From Scalindua_A sp046757465 (lineage in GTDB: Bacteria; Planctomycetota; Brocadiia; Brocadiales; Scalinduaceae): a DNA stretch of 64,000 nt. The notes under the pieces are model-generated. The model did not search any database. It worked only from the letters and a program-made list of their open reading frames with translations, and was not told the origin of the DNA. Numbering within the stretch: the first letter of the stretch is position 1; each line of letters opens with the position of its first letter. The stretch is taken from NCBI GenBank assembly GCA_046757465.1, contig JBHHYH010000003.1:43469-107468 (forward strand), in the 5' to 3' direction. The translations under genes and the position numbers were made by a program. Shown here piece by piece: positions 8,946-17,580 of the stretch.

Positions 8946-9451
8946 CACATGTTTTGTTATGTTTATAACAAGTACGCATATTAATCATGGTTGAAGGATG
9001 TAGCGAAAAACAAACGGATTTTGGTTTCTACAGAAACACTTCCGCAAAAAACCCGAGTGTTTTTGAGGTATTGTGTTGCCTAAATAAACATTATTAATTT
9101 AGGATAATATTCCTTTTTACTGACAATCCAGAAGTCATAATCACAATAGAGCAAACACATTACAACGCATATTTCAAAAAGAATCCCATTTGGTATGATA
9201 TTTGTGTTATATCCTGTAATAATAGTAAATTCTTTCCTTATAGATTGGCAAATATCAACACCATGTAATGTTAAACATACCTTTTGAAGCTTTACCCCGT
9301 ATGAATGCCTCGGGGGGGGGGGACGCACACGACACAGGCGAGTGAAGCAGGAGGATGATAAAATTGGATAACTTCCGCTTTCTCGCACGGGGATTACTTC
9401 TTGTGTATAGGTTGACTTAATTGTAGATATTATTCTTGGATAGGTGCGAAA
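8946..9451 (+). other. Intergenic stretch with an 11-base G tract
   Basis: No gene is supported here. A minus-strand frame (9080-9388) has no protein-like features. The notable item is an uninterrupted run of 11 G at 9312-9322. I looked for a cyclic-di-GMP riboswitch, because pilus genes follow, and did not find the core. Confidence 0.5.
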
Positions 9452-11122
9452 ATGATGAATTTCCTTAGTGATGTGAAGTTTGGGAATCTTTATAAGAAAG
9501 GTTTTGGCCTCCTTAACCAGTCCAGAGTTAATACTGCATGGGGCCTAGAAATTGGTGATAAGGAATTAAAAGCTGCGAAAGTAGGATTTCGTAATGGAAG
9601 ATTGTTCGTGGAAGCAATTGACAGGGTTGAGTATTCAGTAATTAACCAGGAAATGACCGTTGGAGAGTCTGAATTGACTGAGGAAGCCATAAAAGTTTTT
9701 AAAAAGCGTAATCTAATAGGAGAATCGGATAAAATAGTTGCCTCTATTTCTGGCAGAATGGCGCTTTTAAGGTTTGTTTCACTTCCGCCAATGAAAAAAG
9801 GCCGTCTTGCGGAGGCCATGAAGTATGAATTACGAAAACAGATTCCTTTTGAACCGAGTGAGATTATTTGGGACTCCCATCGTTTTGTGGGCGGCAGGAC
9901 AGGTGATAAAGGAACCGAAGTTGGAATATTTGCCACCAAAAAAGAAAATATATATAAACTTTTACCGAGCCTGGCGTCAATAAAAATGAATCTTGGGATG
10001 ATTCAAACTATCCCTGTTGCAATTTATAATCTTATACAAATGAGTTCTGATTTGGAGGAGGATGTTATTGTAGTAAATGTTGGGGATGGAAGTACTGATT
10101 TTATAGTGATTGGGAAGTCGAAATTTTGGAATAGGAGCATCTCTATTTCAGAGATAAATATAGACTTTGTACGGGAAATACAGCGATCAATGGGCTACTA
10201 TCTTTCTCGCGCAAAAGATGCCAAACCTGAAAATATATTTTTAATGGGGGAGGTGTTTAAAGATGAAGAAAAAATAAAATTCATTGATGAAAACTTTGGG
10301 GGTAAGGTTGCCCTCCTGAACTTGTTGGATAAGATTAAGATATCAGAGGATGCAGATCAATCCGTTTTAAATGAAAAGACCATCCTTGGTTTTGAGGCAG
10401 CAATTGGGCTTGCTGTGCAGGGTCTTGATCTTGGCGAAATTAATATAAATCTCCTGCCTTCTGATTATATTAGGGAAAGGCATGTACCCAAGCAAAGAGC
10501 GCTTACGGTCGTTATTACAATTTTAATTTTTTTGAGCTTACTTACGCAAAGTATTAAATATTATACGGCATCGATAACACTTTCAAAGTACTCAGATACC
10601 GTTAATTCAACACTCAACGAAGTTAAAAGGTTGGAAAGGGTCTACAGAAATGTGGGGAAAAAGGTTGAGGAAGAGGAAAGAAAACTACAGGCCTTGAGGT
10701 CAATAGACACTCAGGGGGCTTTCTGGATGGAAGTTGTCCGTAAAGTTATAGATATTATGCCAGAAAAGGTATATCTATTAAGTATGAAATCGCTAAGAGA
10801 TTTTTCTTCTACTGATGAAGAGAAAAAAAAGAGTACTCCCAAAGATGCGGACGGGCCAAAAAGGGAGTTGATTATGAGTATTAAGGGAGAGAGTTATGAT
10901 CTCAAGATGTCATATTTAGAGGAAATGGTCAAAAAGCCTTTAGAGGATATAAAATTATTTGGCCAACAAATCCCTGCATTTAGGAATGTAGAGTTTGTAC
11001 AAGGTTCTGTACATCATGTGGATTCGCTTAAAAAGGAAAGCGAGTCTGAAGATTTAAACGTCGACCAGAACATTCGACCAATTGCCTTTGAAATACGGTG
11101 GGTAGTAAATGCAACAAATTAA
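9452..11122 (+). CDS. PilM-PilN fusion, inner-membrane pilus/secretion platform protein
   Basis: It is an inner-membrane assembly component of a type IV pilus or type II secretion system. Residues about 25-335 form the PilM actin-like ATPase fold (WGLEIGDKELKAAKV, then the phosphate region VVNVGDGSTDFIVI). The region MKYELRKQIPFEP is a PilM hallmark. Directly after INLLPSDYIRERHVPK, which is how PilN begins, comes a single membrane helix (about 348-370) and a PilN-like periplasmic region with a coiled coil (about 380-425). PilM and PilN are usually separate genes, so this 556-residue protein is a natural fusion, comparable in plan to GspL. It overlaps the next gene by 14 bases. The sequence INLLP normally binds PilM in trans; here the two are covalently linked. 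Confidence 0.87.
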   Translation: MMNFLSDVKFGNLYKKGFGLLNQSRVNTAWGLEIGDKELKAAKVGFRNGRLFVEAIDRVEYSVINQEMTVGESELTEEAIKVFKKRNLIGESDKIVASISGRMALLRFVSLPPMKKGRLAEAMKYELRKQIPFEPSEIIWDSHRFVGGRTGDKGTEVGIFATKKENIYKLLPSLASIKMNLGMIQTIPVAIYNLIQMSSDLEEDVIVVNVGDGSTDFIVIGKSKFWNRSISISEINIDFVREIQRSMGYYLSRAKDAKPENIFLMGEVFKDEEKIKFIDENFGGKVALLNLLDKIKISEDADQSVLNEKTILGFEAAIGLAVQGLDLGEININLLPSDYIRERHVPKQRALTVVITILIFLSLLTQSIKYYTASITLSKYSDTVNSTLNEVKRLERVYRNVGKKVEEEERKLQALRSIDTQGAFWMEVVRKVIDIMPEKVYLLSMKSLRDFSSTDEEKKKSTPKDADGPKRELIMSIKGESYDLKMSYLEEMVKKPLEDIKLFGQQIPAFRNVEFVQGSVHHVDSLKKESESEDLNVDQNIRPIAFEIRWVVNATN

Positions 11123-11957
11123 AATGAATATACCTGGTATTAGAGAAAACAAATTCTGGATTATTATTAGCGGGGCGATAGGTTTTATGATAATCCTTTA
11201 CCTTCTTTTTGTAAATCCTTACAGGGGGGGAAATTCTAAGAAGATTGAGGAAATAGAAGGTATGTTAGCACAGTTAGAGGTGTACAAAAGAAAGGGCTTG
11301 AAAATTATTAACGAAGAATGGATCGAAGCAGAAAAGGCTAAATTAAAGACGATTGAAAAAGATCAGTTAAAATACAAGGAGTTATTAAGGGAAAAAGATT
11401 ATCATATCGAAAAGGTTTTTGGCGCTGAAAATGGAGGAGAGATCAAGGATGAGGCTTTATGGGAAAGCAGTTATGTTCAAAGAGCAAATCTCCTTCGTGA
11501 AAACTTGGTGAGGAGTAATATCTCTGCTAGTGGAGGAGCGTTGCCATTTAAAGAGTGGGGAAATGAGATTCCTGCTCGGGATAAAATTGCTGAGGAACAA
11601 AAGAAATTCTGGATTACAGAAGAATTGTTAAACATAATACAAAAGAAAGAGTTAAAGATTAGCAAACTTGAATATATTAGTTTCAGACAAGAGGATGTTT
11701 CTCCTGGTAATGCCAATCCTGAGTTGTATGATATCATTCCCTTTACCATAAAGTTAAGTATGAATACTGAAGACATACTTTTTTTGATTGATGAGTTGTT
11801 AAAATCAAAAATTTGTTTTCAGATAGAGACTTTTAATATAAACGGAAGGCTAAATAAATTGAGGTCGTCAGGATCATTAGAAAAATCTGATGATATTCCG
11901 TACGGTAACATGGTGAATGTTATTATTCATGCGTATGCTATAGACTTTAAGGCATAA
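11109..11957 (+). CDS. PilO-like inner-membrane protein
   Basis: This 282-residue protein has a short cytoplasmic N-terminus, one membrane helix (about residues 16-38), a coiled coil (about 45-90) and a C-terminal periplasmic domain. That layout, and its position directly after the PilM-PilN fusion with an overlapping start, identify it as the PilO/GspM-type partner of PilN. Sequence signatures of PilO are weak, so the assignment rests mostly on layout and context. Confidence 0.65.
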   Translation: MQQIKMNIPGIRENKFWIIISGAIGFMIILYLLFVNPYRGGNSKKIEEIEGMLAQLEVYKRKGLKIINEEWIEAEKAKLKTIEKDQLKYKELLREKDYHIEKVFGAENGGEIKDEALWESSYVQRANLLRENLVRSNISASGGALPFKEWGNEIPARDKIAEEQKKFWITEELLNIIQKKELKISKLEYISFRQEDVSPGNANPELYDIIPFTIKLSMNTEDILFLIDELLKSKICFQIETFNINGRLNKLRSSGSLEKSDDIPYGNMVNVIIHAYAIDFKA

Positions 11958-11967
11958 GGAAATCTAC

Positions 11968-12840
11968 ATGCAACTGGTACAAAGTGAAAAGTTATACAAT
12001 TATTTGTATAAGGCAGTTTTATACTTGATTTTACTTTTTCTTATATATAATATAATTACCCTTTTTATTTCGCTCTATAAAGAAAAGAAACGATGGCCGA
12101 GAATTTCGAGTGTTGTTAATGCTGTCGAATCTAATTTAAAACACGCAAGGCCAACAAAGCCAGAAGAAATAGCAGACACGTCACACCATATAAATGAAAT
12201 ACCAGACTTACCTTTGGTAGAACCAATCAAAAAGACTTCGATTTTTGCAGGACCCATACGAGATGTTGAAATAGGAATGGGCGTAGAAAAAAAGCTTGCA
12301 GAGACCATCCAATATGAAAGAATTGATATACCGGACGCTACAAAAATTGTTTTTAAGGGTGTAACCGGTGACCTTGTCCTTATAAATGTGCGAAGGAAGA
12401 TAGATGAACAATGGTATGAGCAGGGCTTTCCAATGAAAGCAGGCGAACAGATAGGTACAGAGAAGATTATAGGAGGTAAAAAGGTCAATTTTAAAACCAA
12501 TTGTATACTTCAAGACATAATCGACAAGGCCCAAAGACCGGTAACAGTAATGAAAAAAGTAGTCATATTAAACGAAGAAGGTGAATTTGTTGGAACCAAG
12601 ATGGTACCAGGTGAGACATTTATGAAATCTACCTCTAAAATCGTATATAAGGATGACCAGGGTAGCATAAGCGAATTATGGTTAGGAGAAACTGCAGTCG
12701 TTACAGAAGAAACCTCCGAAGAAGATGCTGAATGGTACGAAGACCCTGTTGGTACAGCAAAGTCCAAGTACAAAGATATGACCAAGACCTTGAAATCTTT
12801 AAAAGAAGACGAATCAGCCGTAGAGGATGCAAAAGAATAA
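11968..12840 (+). CDS. PilP/GspC-like single-pass protein
   Basis: This 290-residue protein has one membrane helix (about residues 14-37), a proline-containing linker and a beta-rich periplasmic part. It follows the PilO-like gene after 10 bases. In pilus and secretion operons this place is held by PilP or GspC, which links the inner-membrane platform to the secretin. I see no diagnostic PilP motif. The sequence shows two similar beta segments (about 100-165 and 170-235), which may be tandem small domains. The C-terminal 50 residues are acidic and low in complexity. Confidence 0.6.
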   Translation: MQLVQSEKLYNYLYKAVLYLILLFLIYNIITLFISLYKEKKRWPRISSVVNAVESNLKHARPTKPEEIADTSHHINEIPDLPLVEPIKKTSIFAGPIRDVEIGMGVEKKLAETIQYERIDIPDATKIVFKGVTGDLVLINVRRKIDEQWYEQGFPMKAGEQIGTEKIIGGKKVNFKTNCILQDIIDKAQRPVTVMKKVVILNEEGEFVGTKMVPGETFMKSTSKIVYKDDQGSISELWLGETAVVTEETSEEDAEWYEDPVGTAKSKYKDMTKTLKSLKEDESAVEDAKE

Positions 12841-13221
12841 ATACGAACGAAGATACTCTTTCTGACGACATTTACGTGCAAATTTTGGACAGCTTGTTGA
12901 TAATTACCTCAAAATTTACTGTAACTACAGAACATACCAGAAATTAAATAAGAAACATAATTCTCACATAAATGATATAGGCATTTAAATATTTCCCTTA
13001 ACATCTGTTGTCAAAATACATATGCAACATGAAGTTGCGGGGCAGATTGTCATAAGTCTTACTGTTGTATATGCGTAGCAAACAAATGAATAGCAGGTTA
13101 ATCTCTAGCTTTATAACAACAAAGATTAAGATTCCCGGCAGCTAAATATAACTCGTATTCAAAATTGGCAACTGTTTTGCAAATTAGTATGGGAATTACA
13201 TATAATCTAAGTACGCTAATT

Positions 13222-13291
13222 GTAATTGCTCAATATCAACCTGTCCTGATCGGTCGACACAATGTAGGCAACAATCTGAGTCACAACAGGT
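13222..13291 (+). repeat. Truncated copy of the CAATATCAA element
   Basis: Seventy bases match 16687-16756 almost base for base, beginning GTAATTGCTCAATATCAACC. The right arm present in the other copy is missing here, where an unrelated palindrome begins instead. Confidence 0.85.
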
Positions 13292-13400
13292 CAGGAGTGG
13301 AATTAGGTAACCTCCCCTTCGGGAGGCGTCCTGGGCCGCCCAGGCGGATCTACCTCTAATTTATAATTACGGTGAAGTATTTTGATTCCGTGTAATATGA

Positions 13401-13495
13401 GACTCTTCACGGAGTTTATCCCTTCGCCCTGTGGAGTAGTTTTGATCTGTTTTACTCCACAGGGCTCAGGGCAAGCTCTGAGACTACAAAGAATC
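13401..13495 (+). repeat. Left member of a long-range inverted repeat flanking the secretin gene
   Basis: About 95 bases reappear as the reverse complement at 16248-16345 with a handful of differences. The unit contains its own hairpin with arms CCCTGTGGAGTA and TACTCCACAGGG. Confidence 0.85.
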
Positions 13496-13586
13496 TCTCC
13501 GCTCTATGTCATTCTGAATGCAGCGAAGAATCTTTGCTCAGGAAACAATACGTAACAGTGTATACGAAATGAAGCACTTAGATATG

Positions 13587-13695
13587 TAAGTTCTCAATAA
13601 GTTGAAGAAGATTTATAAATTATTTACCACCCCATTTCCCCTCCTTCGCAAGGAGGGGATGAAGGGGAGGTCTTCTTCAACTTATTGAGAACTTA
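13587..13695 (+). repeat. Palindromic element with 25-base perfect arms
   Basis: The arms at 13587-13611 and 13671-13695 are perfect reverse complements (left arm begins TAAGTTCTCAATAAG). The core is the CCCCTCCTT/AAGGAGGGG palindrome that also lies inside two protein genes near 56.8 and 58.6 kb. A fragment of the arm recurs at about 39383-39401. Confidence 0.88.
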
Positions 13696-13734
13696 CTTAG
13701 GTATAAATGAAGTTGCCATTTAAAAGGGTAAAAG

Positions 13735-15924
13735 GTGAAAACTATTCTTAGAAAAATCCCCATAATTATCCCGACTATCCTCCTCCTCCTCCTTCTCATA
13801 AGCATAAGCGCATGCAAAACAACGTCAAATCAAGTGTCCGATGAGGGTAACAATTTAGAATCAGGTGAAACTGCCACAGTCAATAATCCTCAAGAACAAA
13901 AGCAGGAGAAGGGATATACGTCTGAGGGAATAAAAAAAAGAGGTATCAAGAGAAAGGATGATAGAATAGCTGTTAAAAAGCAGGCTGAAGATATTCCAAA
14001 GGTAACTATTTCTGATGAGACACGGAAGCAAATGCTTAGAGATGCAAAGCGAGCCACAAAAGAGAAAAGATATGAAGATGCCGTTAAAATATTGAATGCC
14101 ATACTTGAGGCAAGGCCTCATGATAAAACAGCCCTTTTCTTGAAGGAAAGGACAAAATTACTTGTGCAAGATAGGAGGCACAACGCAGTAATGGACCAAT
14201 TAGAAATGCTCGATGCACAAGAACGAAATAAGTACTTCGAAAATCTACGAGAAAAGGCAATACCTTATGATGACATGATGAAGTTTACTACAAAGGAGAA
14301 GTGGGAGGATATCAAGAAAAGAGCCCTGAGAGAAGACATGAGTAAGAGTAAAAGGCTTGACGAAAACAGGGAACATACTGAAAGGTTACAGGTGGCGCCA
14401 TCTTCTTCTCAAAATCCCCTTTCTCAAGAGATGGGAGATGCGTTAAACAAGAAGTTATCGATTGAGTTTATAGATACCCCCCTGAGCGACGTAGTAGTAT
14501 TTCTTCAGGAAAAGACAGGAGTAAATTTCGTTTTAGATAAGAACGCAGCAGCCACGAACGTAAGCGTAAAGCTTAATGATGTGCCAGTTAGTACAGTGTT
14601 GAACTATATCTTGCCGAAAGGAATAAACTATGTAGTAAAGGATAATGTGGTAAATATTACCCTCGAACCCCTGGAATTGAGGGTATATGACGTGCGGGAT
14701 TTATTGATTAATCTTGAAGACAGGCAAAGTCTGGAGGCTGATGCATCAACAACTGAAGAAGGTGGGGGGGGTAAAGGTGAGAGCAGGGACACCTTTGACA
14801 GGGTACAGGAGATAATCAGTTTAATAACTACTACTATAGAACCTGCGTCGTGGTCGGTAAATGGCGGCAGGGGCAGGATTGCAGCAAGAGAAGGTATGCT
14901 GGGCGATATCGTTGTAACTCATGTAAAAGGCATACACAAACAGACAGAAGATCTCCTTGCCGCCCTGAGGTCTTCGGCGGATCTTCAGATAGCTATTGAG
15001 GCTCGATTTATTGCCGTTTCTGACAATTTCCTGGAGTCCTTTGGACATAATATTGAAGATTTTGATACATCTGCATCGGCCCCCGGCAAATTTCGCGCTC
15101 TTAATCCTACCCCTGGTACAGATCCTGTAACCGGTGGTGTTACTAGCGGCATATTCTCAGCCGCAGGTGACACATTTTCAGATACTAATGTATCTGCTGG
15201 CGCAACTGCTGGGAAGCTTACGGAACTTGCGGGTGCAACAGGATTAAATCTCACATACCAGATATTTAATAGTTTTTTTCTCAAGGGATTCTTGAGAGCC
15301 GTGCAGGAGAGTGAAGAAGCTGAAACACTGACTGCCCCGAAGATAACACTGTCTAATACACAGAGAGGGACTATTAAGGTAGTTACAACGACAAGTTTTA
15401 TATCGAGCTTTACAATTGTGAGCCAGACACCTCAACCTGTAATGGAGGACATAGACAGTGGCACCACATTTAATGTGAGACCCATAGTCAGCGCCGACAG
15501 GAAATATGTTTATCTGGAGGTACATCCGCTTATTACGTCGGTAACATTCACAGAAACTGATTTTCAAACAGGTGGGGGAATCTCATCAGGTGGAGGAACG
15601 ACAGACGTATCAGTTAATAAGATACAACGTCCAATAACCACCAAGCAGGAATTGTCAGTTACAGTCTGCGTCCCTGATAAGGGAATCCTTATGATTGGTG
15701 GATTAGGTTCAAGGAAAGAGAAGAAAACGTCACAAGGTGTTCCCATTCTTTCCAAGATACCCATTATAAAGAGATTATTTTCCAGTAATACAAATGCCAG
15801 GGATATCGCTGAAACGGGCAATTTGATTATCATGATAAAACCCACCATCTTGATCAGGGAGGAACAAGAGGCTCAAGCCTTTGCAAATAATAAAGATATA
15901 GAATTTTTAAACCCTTTGAAATAA
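13735..15924 (+). CDS. Secretin lipoprotein (PilQ/GspD family)
   Basis: It forms the outer-membrane channel of a type IV pilus or type II secretion system. It starts with GTG after AAAAGG. A signal peptide ends in ISISAC, a good lipobox, so the protein is probably lipidated and may not need a separate pilotin. Residues about 100-130 form a TPR-like repeat. Residues about 240-320 look like a secretin N-domain (FIDTPLSDVVVFLQEKTGVNFVLD). The C-terminal secretin domain carries ETLTAPKITLSNTQRG and a late VPILSKIPIIKRLFS, the family signature. The length is 729 residues. It belongs with the PilM-PilN/PilO/PilP-like genes but is separated from them by 894 bases of repeats. No ATPase, prepilin peptidase or pilin gene is in the window. 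Confidence 0.92.
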   Translation: MKTILRKIPIIIPTILLLLLLISISACKTTSNQVSDEGNNLESGETATVNNPQEQKQEKGYTSEGIKKRGIKRKDDRIAVKKQAEDIPKVTISDETRKQMLRDAKRATKEKRYEDAVKILNAILEARPHDKTALFLKERTKLLVQDRRHNAVMDQLEMLDAQERNKYFENLREKAIPYDDMMKFTTKEKWEDIKKRALREDMSKSKRLDENREHTERLQVAPSSSQNPLSQEMGDALNKKLSIEFIDTPLSDVVVFLQEKTGVNFVLDKNAAATNVSVKLNDVPVSTVLNYILPKGINYVVKDNVVNITLEPLELRVYDVRDLLINLEDRQSLEADASTTEEGGGGKGESRDTFDRVQEIISLITTTIEPASWSVNGGRGRIAAREGMLGDIVVTHVKGIHKQTEDLLAALRSSADLQIAIEARFIAVSDNFLESFGHNIEDFDTSASAPGKFRALNPTPGTDPVTGGVTSGIFSAAGDTFSDTNVSAGATAGKLTELAGATGLNLTYQIFNSFFLKGFLRAVQESEEAETLTAPKITLSNTQRGTIKVVTTTSFISSFTIVSQTPQPVMEDIDSGTTFNVRPIVSADRKYVYLEVHPLITSVTFTETDFQTGGGISSGGGTTDVSVNKIQRPITTKQELSVTVCVPDKGILMIGGLGSRKEKKTSQGVPILSKIPIIKRLFSSNTNARDIAETGNLIIMIKPTILIREEQEAQAFANNKDIEFLNPLK

Positions 15925-16151
15925 AGTAAATCCACTCCTGTACACGGTTTTGGTTTTTCGTTATTAAGTTGCGCCCGCCCGGCCAGACCGGTTTGCCAGC
16001 CCCCGTCCGTACCGGCACGGGCGGGCGACGTTTATTCTGGCGGGGACGGGTAGCTGGAAAACGTGGAAACGGTAACCGTAAAACGTATGACGATTCGAGT
16101 CTCCTAATGCGGCCCTGTTAGTGGATTTCAGACCCGCCCTCAGTGTATTTC

Positions 16152-16181
16152 TTCACAATTTTGGTAACAATCCTTTATAAT
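16152..16181 (+). promoter_or_regulatory. Sigma-70 type promoter before the broken antitoxin-like stub
   Basis: TTCACA (16152-16157), an 18-base spacer and TATAAT (16176-16181) lie just before the AAGGAGG and ATG of the stub at 16199. Confidence 0.4.
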
Positions 16182-16198
16182 GTGAAAAGGAGGTTGCC

Positions 16199-16291
16199 AT
16201 GACAAAAACACTAAAGCAGGCGGGCGGCGCAACCTCGCCCAGCGAGGGATTCTTTGTAGTCTCAGAGCCTGTCCTGAGCCCTGTGGAGTAA
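16199..16291 (+). pseudogene. Truncated antitoxin-like gene start, interrupted by a repeat
   Basis: A strong AAGGAGG Shine-Dalgarno sequence and an ATG begin MTKTLKQA, the usual start of a family of short addiction-module antitoxins. After eight codons the frame runs into repeat sequence and stops after 30 codons inside the inverted repeat. The promoter and ribosome site are intact, the body is gone. The family guess rests on eight residues. Confidence 0.45.
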
Positions 16292-16345
16292 AACAGATCA
16301 AAACTACTCCACAGGGCGAAGGGATAAACTCTGTGGCGAAGAATC
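16248..16345 (-). repeat. Right member of the long-range inverted repeat
   Basis: It is the reverse complement of 13401-13495 at roughly 90% identity by eye. The two copies bracket the 2.2-kb secretin gene in opposite orientation. Confidence 0.85.
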
Positions 16346-16503
16346 TAAATGTGAGACACTTAGGGTAAAACTCAGTGAAGAGTCTCAGTATTATTCTGTT
16401 CTAAATATGTCACCGAATTTACGAAAAAGAGCACTTACGCATGACTTTCAACGATAGACGCGTTCCTATGGTTTCCTCTGCACTAAAAATATGTAGAACC
16501 TTT

Positions 16504-16552
16504 CCATCCGCCGCCTTCGGCTAAGGAGGACTACGGAGGATGGGTTTTTTTG
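16504..16552 (+). terminator. Terminator-like palindromic repeat
   Basis: An imperfect hairpin with outer arms CCATCC and GGATGG and an inner CCTTCGG region is followed directly by a T tract. The form is that of an intrinsic terminator, but it lies 580 bases past the secretin stop and may simply be a repeat. Confidence 0.45.
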
Positions 16553-16686
16553 TAGGCAATTGAAATATAATGTCAAATAAAGAATATCGAATGTAGGGGC
16601 ACGTGGCGCCGTGCCCTTACACTTTCTGATTTTTTCATACTTTATTTTAGTTGCGGCTCTGCTGCGCTGCGATCTCCGCAGCGAAC

Positions 16687-16773
16687 GTAATTGCTCAATA
16701 TCAACCTGTCCTGATCGGTCGACACAATGTAGGCAACAATCTGAGTCACAACAGGTTGATATTGGGCAATTAC
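16687..16773 (+). repeat. CAATATCAA palindromic element, complete copy
   Basis: Terminal arms of 23 bases (16687-16709 and 16751-16773) are inverted with one mismatch. The left arm begins GTAATTGCTCAATATCAACC. The inner 41 bases are shared with 13222-13291. The right end TTGATATTGGGCAATTAC recurs, with one difference, inside the gene at 58357. Confidence 0.88.
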
Positions 16774-16821
16774 TGGCGAACTATTAAAAAAATATAAACA
16801 TTAACTTTGGAGGTTATAAAA

Positions 16822-17172
16822 ATGGATAAAAAATATAGATTAAATACAATACTGTTTGGGGTGGTTATAACGTTGCTTGTACTAGTACTGATTAAGAATT
16901 CTCCGAACTATGTCGTTGCCCAGGGCGATGGTGGAGCAAGACATGTATTTGCAGTGGTAGGTAATCAGCAGGCAAACAGGGAACCTTTTTATCTGGTTGA
17001 TACAAGGCAGGAGGTCATTATGGTTTATGAATATGGTGTACAGGGTGAAGGATTGGGGCTGGTTACGACAAGGAGTTATAGGTATGATAAACAATTAGAA
17101 CAATATGGTAGAGTTTACTTTGGGCCAAAGGTTGATAAGATTAGAAAGGAATTAGAGAAAGTAAGGAAGTAG
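16822..17172 (+). CDS. Small hypothetical membrane-anchored protein
   Basis: I do not recognise this family. From the ATG at 16822, which has GGAGG nine bases upstream, the protein is 116 residues. Residues about 7-25 are a membrane anchor or uncleaved signal. The rest resembles a small beta domain (FAVVGNQQANREPFYLVDTR, then QEVIMVYEYG). An upstream TTG at 16807 would add five residues but lies before the ribosome site. It stands alone between two repeat-rich stretches. Confidence 0.75.
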   Translation: MDKKYRLNTILFGVVITLLVLVLIKNSPNYVVAQGDGGARHVFAVVGNQQANREPFYLVDTRQEVIMVYEYGVQGEGLGLVTTRSYRYDKQLEQYGRVYFGPKVDKIRKELEKVRK

Positions 17173-17351
17173 AAAGATATATTTGTACTTAGTCGAGCGA
17201 TTTATATCGAAAACCTTTTGTAGCCTCATGTCATGCTAGAGGTCGTGCCCGAGGCAGATCCGCCTATGGCGTGACATATCTGCCTAACGGCACGACTTTT
17301 TACCTGAGTTTATTAACACCTAATGAGTTGGTTAAAATTTCCTTTAAACAA

Positions 17352-17580
17352 CGCAACCTTCACCCTGTTAGATAGTGTCTTGAGATTAGGCTATACGCCA
17401 CTTATTACCCAGAGCACTAAACAGGTTACCTTGTTTCTAAAAACTATTATATGATTATAAGCTAATCCCCCTTGATCCCCCTTTAGCAAAGGGGGAATGG
17501 GGGATTTGAATTGTTTGCTAAAATGTAATCTTTTCATGCTCTCATTAATAACATGAATATCTAACAGGGTGAAGGTTGCG
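17352..17580 (+). repeat. 229-base element with 23-base perfect terminal arms
   Basis: The arms 17352-17374 (begins CGCAACCTTCACCC) and 17558-17580 are perfect reverse complements. A CCCCCTT/AAGGGGG palindrome of the kind seen at 20131-20177 lies inside (about 17465-17510). It has no coding capacity and the form of a miniature inverted-repeat element. Confidence 0.87.

Larger units (their letters stand above)
12841..13734 (+). other. Repeat-filled intergenic region before the secretin gene
   Basis: No protein gene is supported. From about 13200 the stretch is a chain of repeats: a truncated copy of an 87-base element (13222-13291), a GC-rich palindrome (about 13306-13357), one arm of a long-range inverted repeat (13401-13495), a GTCATTCTGA-type repeat (from 13508) and a palindrome with 25-base perfect arms (13587-13695). 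The first 350 bases show nothing recognisable. Confidence 0.6.
15925..16821 (+). other. Repeat-filled intergenic region after the secretin gene
   Basis: It contains a GC-rich palindrome (about 15973-16030), a truncated antitoxin-like stub (16199-16291), the right member of the long inverted repeat (16248-16345), a terminator-like repeat (16504-16552), a GGGGCACG...CGTGCCC hairpin near 16595 and the full CAATATCAA element (16687-16773). No intact gene is supported. Confidence 0.6.

Noticed and set aside
9080..9388. Minus-strand open frame of 102 codons before the pilus genes
   Set aside because: The sequence has no protein-like pattern, spans the G tract and has no ribosome site.
9000..9450. 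Possible cyclic-di-GMP riboswitch before the pilus operon
   Set aside because: The GGGGACGCA stretch recalls part of the GEMM motif but the conserved core, tetraloop and second stem are absent.
13165..13359. Open frame of 64 codons upstream of the secretin gene
   Set aside because: It consists mainly of repeat DNA (the CAATATCAA element and a GC palindrome) and has no ribosome site.
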